DNA of 64,000 nt, from contig NZ_VUMV01000003.1 of the NCBI RefSeq assembly GCF_009696005.1, positions 62,001 through 126,000 on the forward strand. The letters run 5' to 3'. Below the pieces are notes generated by a model. The model had not been told where the DNA came from, did no database searches, and saw nothing but the letters and a program-made list of their open reading frames with translations. Origin of the DNA: Bilifractor porci (GTDB taxonomy: Bacteria; Bacillota; Clostridia; Lachnospirales; Lachnospiraceae). The position numbers were made by a program, and so were the translations under genes. This document shows positions 44,540-53,481 of this stretch, piece after piece (position 1 is the stretch's first letter; the number at the start of each line of letters is the position of its first letter).

Positions 44540-46246
44540 TCACCTCCAAATCAATCCCCTGCACCTGCTGATGGCTGCCGCCAGTTCTTCTTTCCTCGGC
44601 TTTGCCATATTCCCGGAAATCCGGCCATTTTCCCTATACAGCCCGAAACCCTCTTTCTGAAAAGCCCGCTCCCAGTCGTTTACAAGCGCCGCCGCATTCT
44701 TCCTGCCGTTCATTTCGCCTTTCGCCAGCCATAAGAATGTATAGGCAAGGCACTCGCTCTGCTCCTTGTCCGCCAGCTGTTCTACAAGCCGCAGATCCGT
44801 CTCTCCATGGCCAATCAAGAAGCCGTCCGTTCCCAGATTTTTATGTTTGATACGCCCTCTCTGCTCCTTAAAATCGCTGCCGGGACGTGGAAAACGCCTG
44901 CCCTGACTCGGACTGACAGAGACGGAAAAACTGCCCTCCTTGCCCTGAAAAGGAACGATTTTCCGAACCTTGTCCGTTACATCCTTCGGTTCGTACTGAT
45001 CCATCTGGATGATCGTATCCGCCTTGCTAAAAAAAGCGCCGGAGCTGCCTGCTACCAGAATGGTGCTGATATCGGATTTCTCATAGAGAGCGCGCATCCT
45101 GTCTGAAAACGGTGTGATTGGCTCCTCTTCTTCCGAGACGATTTTCTGCATGAGCGCGTCCCGCACCATAAAATTGGTTGCGCAGGTATCCTCGTCCATC
45201 AGCAGTGTCTTGGACCCACACTCCACAGCCTCCACCACAGAGGCCGCCTGAGAGGTGCTGCCGCTGGCATTTTCGGTAAAGAAAGCCGTTGTATCCTTCT
45301 TATTCGGAAGATGATTGATGAACATGGAAATATCATCGCCATTCACGCAGCGCCCGTCCTCCGCCCGGATCTTAACAGCGGATTCATCTGTCACGACAAA
45401 TTCCCGTCCGTCTCCAGCTATATGATTATAGACGCCCCGTTCCAGGGCTTTTAGCAGGGTGGATTTCCCGTGGTATCCCCCGCCAATAATAAGCGTGACG
45501 CCTCTTTTTACGGCCATTCCGCTGATTGTTCCATAGTGGGGGAGTTCCAGAGTGATTCTGTCTTTCTCCGGAGAACGGAAGGGCAGGGCATCTGCCAGAG
45601 GCTTCTGTGAGATTCCGCTTTCTCTGGGAAGGATCGCGCCGTCGGCGACAAACGCACAGAGGGACAGCCGATCCAGTTCCTGTCTGAGAAACGCCTGATC
45701 TTCCGCCAGATTCAGAACATTTTGAACTGTCTCCTTCTGCCACGCCCCTGCATATGCAGTTTCCCGGACAATATCCGGCAGAAAGTGAAAAAGCATCTTC
45801 TCCAGTTCCCCCGCCAGCACCGTCCGGCCGGCTGCCGGAAAGCCTGCGTAAAAACGGAGCGTCACGTCTCCCTTTTCTCCAAGCTGGCAGGCGCTTCTGT
45901 CCAAAATCTCCTGTCCCGGACGGCTGGCGCTCATGCTGCCGCTTTTCCCTGACCCTCCTGCCTTTCCGGATACACTGCTTAGCTTTAAGCTCAGCCGTCT
46001 TAATATCATATCCTGCAGGGCGACACGGGTCTCATACCTGCCGCAGGCTTTCTGCGGCCAGCGCGCATCCTGTGCCTTTACGGTAACTGCAAGATCGGAA
46101 GGAGCAGCAAAGGGATCCCCCTGCACATGAACAATATGCAGCACATAATCTCCGAAATCATAGCTGCCTTTTAACGATTTATATGCCGGGTACCCCCGAT
46201 GGTCAATGCTCCGAAGCATACGAAGCAGCTCATTTTTTGTATCCAT
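44540..46246 (-). CDS. Predicted ATPase of the ABC class (COG3044)
   Basis: Soluble protein of 568 residues. Residues 1-230 form the family's N-terminal domain. The ATPase part has Walker A GGGYHGKST, an ABC-like signature SGSTSQAA and Walker B TLLMDEDTCATNFM. This family is unlinked to permeases and its function is not known; a role in nucleic acid or RNA metabolism has been suggested only by context. GGAGG lies directly before the ATG. The flanking 278-bp upstream gap holds no clear gene. Confidence 0.85.
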   Translation of the reverse strand: MDTKNELLRMLRSIDHRGYPAYKSLKGSYDFGDYVLHIVHVQGDPFAAPSDLAVTVKAQDARWPQKACGRYETRVALQDMILRRLSLKLSSVSGKAGGSGKSGSMSASRPGQEILDRSACQLGEKGDVTLRFYAGFPAAGRTVLAGELEKMLFHFLPDIVRETAYAGAWQKETVQNVLNLAEDQAFLRQELDRLSLCAFVADGAILPRESGISQKPLADALPFRSPEKDRITLELPHYGTISGMAVKRGVTLIIGGGYHGKSTLLKALERGVYNHIAGDGREFVVTDESAVKIRAEDGRCVNGDDISMFINHLPNKKDTTAFFTENASGSTSQAASVVEAVECGSKTLLMDEDTCATNFMVRDALMQKIVSEEEEPITPFSDRMRALYEKSDISTILVAGSSGAFFSKADTIIQMDQYEPKDVTDKVRKIVPFQGKEGSFSVSVSPSQGRRFPRPGSDFKEQRGRIKHKNLGTDGFLIGHGETDLRLVEQLADKEQSECLAYTFLWLAKGEMNGRKNAAALVNDWERAFQKEGFGLYRENGRISGNMAKPRKEELAAAISRCRGLIWR

Positions 46247-46524
46247 AAAACCTCCTTGTATCTTGCAGTGTCGGCACTATTCTTAGATTGTCCATATCGT
46301 CTTTTCCCAACTGCCTCTATCCTGGCGCGACACCGTATTGAAAGGAATATCCTTCAACTGTCTCCTTGAACAAGCCTCTGTTCAAAAGACTGGAATTCCC
46401 GCACTTGCAGATAATACCGCACTGGTTGGCAATTTATCCATCCGGCGTAAGCCTTGGTTTCCTGCACTGGCAGACAATCCCTGCCGCAAAAACAAAAAAG
46501 ATGAATGTGTTCACCAGTTTGCTT

Positions 46525-47181
46525 TCACTGTTTTTTCAACATCTTTGAAATCTCAAATATCACAGCTGAGCACGCTCCGCCGGCAGCTTCTATGGTCAGG
46601 TAATGTTCCGCCATCTCGTTGACCAGCACTTTTCCGGAGGCGGGAAATTCATCATCGGACTCCCAGAAATTTACCGTTATCGGAAACATCGGCGCATAGG
46701 GAATAACCGCGCTTACATCGGCTCTGTTTTTCTGAAGCCGTCCGCCAAGTTTTTCACACGCCTGCGCAAACTGCCCTGCCGATACGTTCCCGAAATCACG
46801 CCGGAACATTGTTTCAATATCTTTGTTAAAGCCGAAGCCTCTGGAAAGGCCTCCCCGCATATCCGCCAGGGAAATCCAGCGATCCGTCAGTGCACTTCTG
46901 TCCGCGGTATCCATGTACTGAAGGATGGTAAGGTGATGCCACATATTCAGCGGCTGCGCTATGATAAAATCCGGATAGTGCACGCAAATCTGCATATTCA
47001 GGCTTGGGACAATAAAATTCCCGGTCTTTTCCTCGTAAGTGACTGCCGCCTTGTCGCAGAGTTCTTGTACACTGTACCGTTTCAGCTTTTCACGCGCCGG
47101 TCCCAGCATGGCAGAAAGCTGCTTCTGCTGCAGCTCTTCTTTCACAGATTTTCCCGCCGTTACATTCCCAAAAGGTTCCAT
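46525..47181 (-). CDS. DUF3786 domain-containing protein
   Basis: Protein of 218 residues with the DUF3786 pattern: FIVPSLNMQICVHYPDFII, PLNMWHHLTILQYM, SRGFGFNKDIETMFRRDFG, PMFPITVNFWESDDEFPAS. Function unknown; in anaerobes such proteins often occur near corrinoid or CO metabolism, and cooS is 13 kb away. The start at 47181 follows GGAGAAGAAAG. It stands alone, after the terminator of the response regulator. Confidence 0.82.
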   Translation of the reverse strand: MEPFGNVTAGKSVKEELQQKQLSAMLGPAREKLKRYSVQELCDKAAVTYEEKTGNFIVPSLNMQICVHYPDFIIAQPLNMWHHLTILQYMDTADRSALTDRWISLADMRGGLSRGFGFNKDIETMFRRDFGNVSAGQFAQACEKLGGRLQKNRADVSAVIPYAPMFPITVNFWESDDEFPASGKVLVNEMAEHYLTIEAAGGACSAVIFEISKMLKKQ

Positions 47182-47282
47182 CTTTCTTCTCCACACAAAA
47201 AAGAAATTTCAAAGTTCTTGCATGTTTCCATAGAAACGTTTTTTAAGCTGATACCTGTTTTACCACTCCGTCATCGTTGTAT

Positions 47283-47320
47283 AAAAAATACCGGAAGCCC
47301 CTGGAAAAATGAGCTTCCGG
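47283..47320 (-). terminator. Terminator of the comEA-like/response regulator operon
   Basis: CCGGAAGC and GCTTCCGG stem, then TATTTTTT on the minus strand. Confidence 0.88.
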
Positions 47321-47329
47321 CTGGAACGA

Positions 47330-48019
47330 TCAGGCCTGAAAGTAGTACCCGACTCCCCACTTGGTATGTACATACCTCGGTTCGCTGGGGCTGTCTTCAA
47401 TTTTTTCCCGAAGACGGCGGATATGCACATCCACGGTCCGCACATCTCCCGGATATTCATAACCCCAGACGGTATTCAGCAGGTTTTCACGACTGTACAC
47501 CTTATTCGGATTCAGAACCAGAAGCTGCAGGACATCAAACTCCTTCGCGGTCAGATTAACCTCCCTGTCGCCGATAAAGACACGCCTGCTGTCGCAGTCG
47601 AGCTTCAGATCGCCCGCCTGAACCACGCGGGACTGTTCCTTTGATTTTTCCGGCTTTCCTGTGCGCCGGATAATCGCCTTGATCCTCGCCTTTACCTCCA
47701 GTATATTAAATGGCTTGGTGATATAGTCGTCGGCTCCGTACTCCAGCCCCATGATCTTGTCCATGTCCTCGCCTTTTGCCGTCAGCATAATAATCGGGAC
47801 ATTGGAAAATTCCCGTACCTGCTGGCAGACCTGCAGGCCGTTCATTTTGGGAAGCATGAGATCCAGCAGGACAATATCATAATCATTGGCGCGGATCATC
47901 TCCAGCGCCTCTTCTCCGTCGTAGGCACTGTAAACCTCAAACCCGTCCTGTTCCAGTGAAAAACGAATCCCCTTGACAATCAGCTTCTCATCATCAACAA
48001 CAAGCACTTTCCTGGCCAT
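47330..48019 (-). CDS. OmpR/PhoB-family response regulator, no kinase adjacent
   Basis: DNA-binding response regulator of 229 residues. The receiver has acidic pocket DDE at 9-11, phosphoacceptor D53 (VLLDLMLP), T in MLTAKG and K in YITKPF. The C-terminal winged helix includes NLTAKEFDVLQLL and RTVDVHIRRLREKI. The overall sequence is WalR/YycF-like. No histidine kinase follows; the next gene (DUF3786) lies behind a terminator. AGGGG precedes the ATG. Co-transcribed with the ComEA-like gene. Confidence 0.93.
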   Translation of the reverse strand: MARKVLVVDDEKLIVKGIRFSLEQDGFEVYSAYDGEEALEMIRANDYDIVLLDLMLPKMNGLQVCQQVREFSNVPIIMLTAKGEDMDKIMGLEYGADDYITKPFNILEVKARIKAIIRRTGKPEKSKEQSRVVQAGDLKLDCDSRRVFIGDREVNLTAKEFDVLQLLVLNPNKVYSRENLLNTVWGYEYPGDVRTVDVHIRRLREKIEDSPSEPRYVHTKWGVGYYFQA

Positions 48020-48033
48020 TCTGACATTACCCC

Positions 48034-48675
48034 TTACACTTCAATCTGATCTTTTATCTTCTGGAAGCTTTTTTCTCCGATCCCGCTTACATTCTGAATA
48101 TCTTCTGCGGAAGAAAACTTTCCATGTTCCTCCCGGTATCGGATAATATCCTCTGCCCGGCTCTCTCCGATGCCGGACAGGGTCATTAATTCTTCCTTTC
48201 CTGCTGTATTAATATTGATTTTTCCTGAATTTCCGCTGCCCGGCTGCTGTATTCCCGAAGGACTTCCCGCTGCCGTCCCAGAAAAACCCGGCGCACTGGT
48301 CTCTTCCACCGAATACACGGTGATCTGCCGGCCGTCGGAAAGCAGCTCCGCCTGATTGATCGCTTTTCTGTCCGCCGCCTCGGTCAGTCCTCCTGCCGCG
48401 TCCAGCGCCTGATAGACACGGCTGTTTTCCGGAAGCTCGTACACGCCGGGTCTGCAGACCTCCCCGCAGACATAGACAAAAAGCGTTTTCGGTTCCCCTG
48501 AAGTTTCTTTCGCAGATATACTTCCAGCAGAGCTGTCGCCGGAAATCGTCTCGGGAACGCTTTCCCCGATCCGGGCGCCGGAATCCGCCACGGAATAGAC
48601 TGTTCCGGACTCTCCGCATCCGCACAGTATCAGAAAACAGGACATCACTGCTATCATCCTGCACCATTTTCTCAT
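48034..48675 (-). CDS. ComEA-like SLBB and helix-hairpin-helix lipoprotein
   Basis: Surface DNA-binding protein of 213 residues. The signal peptide ends in a lipobox (FLILCGC). An SLBB domain (FVYVCGEVCRPGVYELPE) is followed by a Ser/Gly linker and a double HhH domain (ININTAGKEELMTLSGIGES and NVSGIGEKSFQKI). ComEA binds incoming DNA in competence, but no ComEC is present here. The start at 48675 is 8 nt after GGAGG. Promoter at 48727-48755; forms an operon with the response regulator. Confidence 0.88.
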   Translation of the reverse strand: MRKWCRMIAVMSCFLILCGCGESGTVYSVADSGARIGESVPETISGDSSAGSISAKETSGEPKTLFVYVCGEVCRPGVYELPENSRVYQALDAAGGLTEAADRKAINQAELLSDGRQITVYSVEETSAPGFSGTAAGSPSGIQQPGSGNSGKININTAGKEELMTLSGIGESRAEDIIRYREEHGKFSSAEDIQNVSGIGEKSFQKIKDQIEV

Positions 48676-48726
48676 ACGCATCACCTCCTGCAGTAAATCC
48701 GCAGGTCCCCTGCGATGCACAATCAT

Positions 48727-48755
48727 ATTCTAGCGAATCTGAAATTTATTTACAA
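48727..48755 (-). promoter_or_regulatory. Promoter of the ComEA-like/response regulator operon
   Basis: Minus strand TTGTAA (48750-48755), 17-bp spacer, TAGAAT (48727-48732). A CGCAGG/CCTGCG hairpin lies in the leader. Confidence 0.75.
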
Positions 48756-48821
48756 GGCAAAATCCCGAAAAGAACCTGCTTCTTACGGCTTCTCCCAAAG
48801 AGTTCTCCCACACAACGGAAT

Positions 48822-48851
48822 ACAGCCGGTGGAATCTGCCCCACCGGCTGT
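48822..48851. terminator. Hairpin after folT
   Basis: ACAGCCGGTGG and CCACCGGCTGT, an 11-bp perfect stem 43 bp after the folT stop. There is no clear T run, so termination is uncertain. Confidence 0.5.
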
Positions 48852-48893
48852 CTGGATGTACTGAACGAACTCTTTATTGACTTTATTGAGGTT

Positions 48894-49478
48894 TTATTTC
48901 TCTGTTTCTTTTGCCAGTGCCTTCTGCTTTGGCGTCTCCAGGCCTTTGAATACTTTGGCCTTGGTGAGCATGGTGCTCATAAACCAGAACATTGCCACAT
49001 TGATCGGAAGAAGGATCAGCTCCTTCACAATTCTGGCCGGGAGAATAACAAGATAGGCATTCCCGTACAGCAGCGTCAGCCAGTAGGTATTCAGCAGCAT
49101 ATTGACAAATACTGTAACCAGACTGTTTGTAAGGATAATCCTGCGAAGTGTGAGAGGCTTCTTATAAAGAAACGTACCGTAAATCAGGCCGCCCAGGATA
49201 CCGGAGATGGTAAAGCCCGGAAAAAAGGGGCCGGTCGGCTTGATCATATAATTTACGATATCGGCAAGGCCGCCTTCCAGCATGCCGACAACCGGACCGA
49301 AAAGCATTCCTGTCAGCTCATTGGCCAGGAATGTAAAGCTGATCCGGATGGATTCTGTCAGCTGTACGCTGAAAAATCCGAGTACCACGGCAATCGCCAG
49401 AAGCATGGCGGCAACCGCCAACGATCTGGTCTTTTTCAGCTCTTTTGCAGATTGTGCGAAACTGTCTTTAAGTCTCAT
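48894..49478 (-). CDS. folT: ECF-type folate transporter, S component
   Basis: Membrane substrate-binding subunit of an energy-coupling factor transporter for folates. The protein has 194 residues and about six helices. Family segments are IRISFTFLANELTGMLFGPV, DIVNYMIKPTGPFFPGFTI and LGGLIYGTFLYKKP. The start at 49478 lies 9 nt after GAGGAGG; an upstream in-frame ATG at 49520 would fall inside the riboswitch expression region. The THF riboswitch directly upstream confirms the substrate class. Confidence 0.94.
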   Translation of the reverse strand: MRLKDSFAQSAKELKKTRSLAVAAMLLAIAVVLGFFSVQLTESIRISFTFLANELTGMLFGPVVGMLEGGLADIVNYMIKPTGPFFPGFTISGILGGLIYGTFLYKKPLTLRRIILTNSLVTVFVNMLLNTYWLTLLYGNAYLVILPARIVKELILLPINVAMFWFMSTMLTKAKVFKGLETPKQKALAKETEK

Positions 49479-49544
49479 AAAACAAAACACCTCCTCTGCA
49501 GTAGCCCTAAAGCTACGCATAAGAAGGCAGTTTCATTATGTGTA

Positions 49545-49644
49545 GCAGTGGGATTCGGTAAGATGCACCGCAAACATAACTGTTCTTCGTCTTGCCGGCT
49601 TACATCCCGCCAGCTCGCACTTGACGCGCACCTTCCTACTCTGC
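49545..49644 (-). ncRNA. Tetrahydrofolate (THF) riboswitch
   Basis: On the minus strand the conserved blocks occur in order: GCAGAGTAGGAAGG, GCGCGTCAAGTG, GGGATG, GACGAAG, GCGGTGCATCTTACCG and a closing CACTGC. A GCAG/CTGC closing stem brackets the aptamer. Downstream, CCTTCTT can pair with the folT ribosome site GAGGAGG, which suggests control of translation. Confidence 0.9.
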
Positions 49645-49673
49645 TTCCTTATTCAGTTGAAATTTACGCCTTA

Positions 49674-49702
49674 ATAGTACGCTCCGGAATACCGGTTGTC
49701 AA
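49674..49702 (-). promoter_or_regulatory. Promoter of the THF riboswitch-folT transcript
   Basis: Minus strand TTGACA (49697-49702), 17-bp spacer, TACTAT (49674-49679). Confidence 0.82.
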
Positions 49703-49779
49703 ATGTTTTCAATCTTTTACGATACTTTTTCCAGCTTTTCTCTCCAGCCTACATCTGCTGAAATTTATTTGCCAAAAGC

Positions 49780-50973
49780 TTACAGCAATATTTCCGCGAG
49801 GATGCTGTACATTTGATCAATATCACTTTCCGTGATAATCAGCGGCGGAACCAGACGGAGGACATTCCCTGATGCACTGATTACAACCAGCCCTTTCTTC
49901 ATCGCTTCCGCGACTATCTCTCCTACTTTAACGCTGTCGGCAAGCACAAGCCCCTGCATAAATCCGGCACCGCGCCGCGCGGTGATTTTTTCGGATTTTT
50001 CTGTCAGCTCATCCAGCTTTTTCTCCAGATAAGGCGCTGTCCTGCGGACATGTTCGGTAATATGATTTTTTTCAAACAGGTCAAAGACCGTGCTGACCGC
50101 CCGGCATGCCAGCGGATTTCCTCCGTAGGTACTTCCGTGATCCCCCGGAACAAGCGAGTGTTCCGCCGTCTTTTTATTCAGAACAAACGCTCCGACCGGA
50201 ACGCCGCAGCCCAGTGCCTTTGCGCAAGCCATAATATCCGGCGTTACGCCGTATTTCTGCCACGCAAACAGGTAACCGGTTCTTCCCATCCCACACTGGA
50301 TCTCATCCAAGATAAGCAGAATGTCTCTCTCATCACAGAGTTCGCGAACGCCCTTCAGGAATTCCGGTTCTGCCGGGTAGATGCCGCCCTCGCCCTGCAC
50401 TGTCTCCATAATAATGGCGCAGGTTTTATCTGTCACCTGGGACCTGACGCTTTCCAGGTCGTTAAAATCCGCAAAACGGATTCCGCCGATCAGCGGCTTG
50501 AAGGGATCCTGATAGCCTGCGTTTCCTGTCACGGAGAGTGCGCCAAGACTTCTTCCGTGGAAGGAGTTCCGCATGGCGATAATCTCGTGATCAGTGCTGT
50601 GATCCCGCAGCCAGGCATATTTTCTGGCGGCCTTGATTGAGCCCTCGATGGCCTCTGTCCCGCTGTTGGTAAAGAAAACCTTGTCCATTCCGGACGCCTT
50701 GATCAGCTTTTCGGAAGCTTCCGCCAGGGGGACATTGTAAAACAGGTTGGAGGTGTGAATCAGCTGATCCACCTGATCCTTCAGTGCTTCGTTGTACTCC
50801 TTGTTCCCGTATCCCAGGCCGAAAACCGCGATTCCTGCCGCAAAGTCCAGGTACTCCTTCCCGTCCGTATCATAAAGATGCACGCCCTCGCCGCGCTTGA
50901 AAACAACCGGCAGCCGGTTATAGGTGTGCAGGACATTTTTTTCTGTTATTCTGATATAATCCTGTGTATCCAT
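49780..50973 (-). CDS. argD: Acetylornithine aminotransferase
   Basis: PLP enzyme converting N-acetylglutamate semialdehyde to N-acetylornithine. The protein has 397 residues. Motifs are FTNSGTEAIEGSIKAAR (phosphate binding), FHGRSLGALS, ETVQGEGGIYP, LILDEIQCGMGRTG and the Schiff-base lysine in CAKALGCGVP. The start at 50973 (MDTQDYIRIT) follows AAAGGAC; the longer in-frame start adds 16 unconserved residues. Last gene of argG-J-B-D. Confidence 0.95.
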   Translation of the reverse strand: MDTQDYIRITEKNVLHTYNRLPVVFKRGEGVHLYDTDGKEYLDFAAGIAVFGLGYGNKEYNEALKDQVDQLIHTSNLFYNVPLAEASEKLIKASGMDKVFFTNSGTEAIEGSIKAARKYAWLRDHSTDHEIIAMRNSFHGRSLGALSVTGNAGYQDPFKPLIGGIRFADFNDLESVRSQVTDKTCAIIMETVQGEGGIYPAEPEFLKGVRELCDERDILLILDEIQCGMGRTGYLFAWQKYGVTPDIMACAKALGCGVPVGAFVLNKKTAEHSLVPGDHGSTYGGNPLACRAVSTVFDLFEKNHITEHVRRTAPYLEKKLDELTEKSEKITARRGAGFMQGLVLADSVKVGEIVAEAMKKGLVVISASGNVLRLVPPLIITESDIDQMYSILAEILL

Positions 50974-51159
50974 TTTGTCCTTTCCATAGAAACTGCGCTG
51001 CCGTTTTTGACAGCACCTCAAGGCATGATCGGTTCTTTACGCTGCAGCCTGTCCGCCATCCTTCCATGTATTCTCCGCTGTCCTTGGAAGCTCCCGCATC
51101 GCTGTTCTCTCCAGCCGGTAAGCCAATCTCCCTTTGATAAAGGATGCCGCGGACCGGGC

Positions 51160-52059
51160 TTATTTCTGGAATTCCCTGTTGAATTTCTGGGACTCATCCT
51201 TCATAATTGCCGTTCCGATTCCCTCATTGGTGAAGAACTCCAGGAGCAGACAGTGCGGTATTCTTCCGTCCAGAATGTGGACGCGGGAAATTCCTCTGTT
51301 GATGGCATCGATGCAGTTCTGCAGCTTGGGAATCATGCCTCCGCCGACAACGCCTTCCCGGATCAGCTCCTCCGCCTCACTGACGGTAAGCTCAGAGATC
51401 AGGGAAGAAGGATCATCCTTATCCCGGAGCACTCCCTCAATGTCGCTCAGGAAGGCCAGTTTCTCCGCCTGCATGGATTCCGCAATCGCGCTTGCGGCAT
51501 CATCAGCATTGATGTTGTAGGAATGAAAATGATCATCCATGCCGATAGGACACACCACCGGAAGAAAATCTTTTTCCAGCAGGTCATACAGGATTTTGGG
51601 ATCTACATGTGTCACATCTCCCACATAACCGATATCCTGTCCTCCGGAAGTTTTCTTCCTGCATCCGAGGAGACAGCCGTCTTTTCCGCTGATGCCGACC
51701 GCCTTGACTCCAAGCGCCTGCACCATGCTGACCAGTTCCTTGTTAACCTTATTCAGCACCATCTCCGCCACTTCCATGGTGTCTTCATCCGTGACGCGGA
51801 GTCCGTTCACAAAATGGGGTTCCATGCCGACCATGCCGACCCACCGTGATATTTCCTTTCCGCCTCCGTGCACAATAATCGGCTTAAAGCCGACCAGTTT
51901 CAGAAGAACCACATCCGCGATGACGTTTTTCTTCAGTTTCTCATCGATCATGGCGCTTCCGCCGTATTTGACCACCATGATTTTTCTGTTAAAACGTTGA
52001 ATATAGGGCAGCGCCTCAATCAGCACTGCCGCTTTATCCAGATATTCCTGCTTGATCAT
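51160..52059 (-). CDS. argB: Acetylglutamate kinase
   Basis: Phosphorylates N-acetylglutamate in arginine synthesis. The protein has 299 residues of the amino-acid kinase fold. Motifs are [41 protein letters not shown] and LSDIEGVL. An N-terminal helix of about 25 residues precedes the core, as in the hexameric, arginine-inhibited forms, so feedback inhibition is plausible. GGGAGAGG precedes the ATG. It lies between argJ (176-bp gap) and argD (186-bp gap). Confidence 0.95.
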   Translation of the reverse strand: MIKQEYLDKAAVLIEALPYIQRFNRKIMVVKYGGSAMIDEKLKKNVIADVVLLKLVGFKPIIVHGGGKEISRWVGMVGMEPHFVNGLRVTDEDTMEVAEMVLNKVNKELVSMVQALGVKAVGISGKDGCLLGCRKKTSGGQDIGYVGDVTHVDPKILYDLLEKDFLPVVCPIGMDDHFHSYNINADDAASAIAESMQAEKLAFLSDIEGVLRDKDDPSSLISELTVSEAEELIREGVVGGGMIPKLQNCIDAINRGISRVHILDGRIPHCLLLEFFTNEGIGTAIMKDESQKFNREFQK

Positions 52060-52235
52060 ATCCGCCTCTCCCTGCTCCTGCCTGTGTAAGTTCTCCGGAG
52101 CCTTCTTGACTCTGACTTTTATCGGCTGCCGGGCATGGCACTGCCCTTACCTGGCTGTTCCTTACCCGGCTGTGCCCACGGGACACGATAACGGCTGGTA
52201 ACCATCTGTATCTGGCCGTGCCCTGCCTGAATGTG

Positions 52236-53465
52236 TCAGGAACGATAGTCCGCGTTTATCTTCACATAGTCATAGGTCAGGTCACAGCCCCAGGCTGTCG
52301 CCTCCGCATCTCCGGTTTTTACGTCGGCAATAGCGGTTACTTCCTTCTCGCTCAGAATGCGTGTCGCTTCTTCTTCACTGTAATCTACGGCAACGCCGTC
52401 CCGGATGATCTGAATTTTTCCGGCAGCGCTCTCGAAATACAGATCCACTTTTTCCGGGTCAAACGTCACGCCGGAGTACCCCATGGCGCAGAGAATTCTT
52501 CCCCAGTTGGCATCATGGCCGAAAATAGCCGCTTTTGTCAGATTCGACGTAATGACAGATTTCGCCAGAATCTTCGCGTTCTCCACCGTATCCACATGAA
52601 TCATGCGGACCTCAAAAAGCGCGGTCGCACCCTCTCCGTCTCCCGCGATCTTTTTCGCCAGGACACGGTTGATCTCGAAAAGCGCGCGGACAAAGTTTTG
52701 ATAATCCTCTCCCTCTTCCGTGATTTCCGGGTTTTCCGCCAGACCATTGGCCAGCAGCAGCACCGTATCATTGGTAGAGGTGTCTCCGTCCACGGAGATC
52801 ATGTTGTAGGTATCCGCAATGACGGTGGAAAGAGCCTTCTGCAGCAGCTGCTTGGAGATGGCGGCATCTGTGGTCAGGAAAGAGAGCATGGTACACATAT
52901 TCGGATGGATCATACCGGATCCCTTGCACATGCCTCCGATGGTTACGGTCTTGCCACCCACCGGAAAGCTGACGGAAACCTCCTTCGGCTTTGTATCGGT
53001 TGTCATGATGGCTTTTGCCGCCGTAGCTGCCGCCTCCCTGGTTCCGGACAGGAAGGGGGCAAGCTTTGCCACGCCGGCTTCTATCTTATCCACAGGGAGC
53101 TGCTGTCCGATCACACCGGTAGAAGCGACCAGAACCGCATCCTCCGGAACATGCAGGACTTCCGCGGCCGCTTCTGCCGTCTTTCTGCAGTTTTCCAGTC
53201 CCTCTTCCCCTGTACACGCATTGGCGATACCGCTGTTAATGACAACTGCCTGTGCCTTCGGGCATTCATAGACAATATGCTGGTCCCATTTCACGGGAGC
53301 GGCTTTTACCAGATTTGTGGTAAAGGTGCCTGCCGCAGCACAGGGGACATTACTGCAGATCATTGCCAGATCCCTGGTGTTTCCTTTTTTAATGCCCGCG
53401 CTTCCTCCGGCCGCCAGAAATCCCTTTGGTGCCGTTACTCCAGAATCTCCAATCTGAAACTCCAT
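52236..53465 (-). CDS. argJ: Bifunctional glutamate N-acetyltransferase/ornithine acetyltransferase
   Basis: Recycles the acetyl group from acetylornithine to glutamate. The protein has 409 residues and cleaves itself at a conserved Thr; here the site reads HPNMCTMLSFLTTD, with the cut expected before the T after C. Other motifs are VINSGIANACTG, STGVIGQQLP and DGDTSTNDTV. The start lies 16 bp after argG and follows GGAGG, so the two are co-transcribed. Confidence 0.95.
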   Translation of the reverse strand: MEFQIGDSGVTAPKGFLAAGGSAGIKKGNTRDLAMICSNVPCAAAGTFTTNLVKAAPVKWDQHIVYECPKAQAVVINSGIANACTGEEGLENCRKTAEAAAEVLHVPEDAVLVASTGVIGQQLPVDKIEAGVAKLAPFLSGTREAAATAAKAIMTTDTKPKEVSVSFPVGGKTVTIGGMCKGSGMIHPNMCTMLSFLTTDAAISKQLLQKALSTVIADTYNMISVDGDTSTNDTVLLLANGLAENPEITEEGEDYQNFVRALFEINRVLAKKIAGDGEGATALFEVRMIHVDTVENAKILAKSVITSNLTKAAIFGHDANWGRILCAMGYSGVTFDPEKVDLYFESAAGKIQIIRDGVAVDYSEEEATRILSEKEVTAIADVKTGDAEATAWGCDLTYDYVKINADYRS

Positions 53466-53481
53466 TTCCGCCGCCTCCTGC

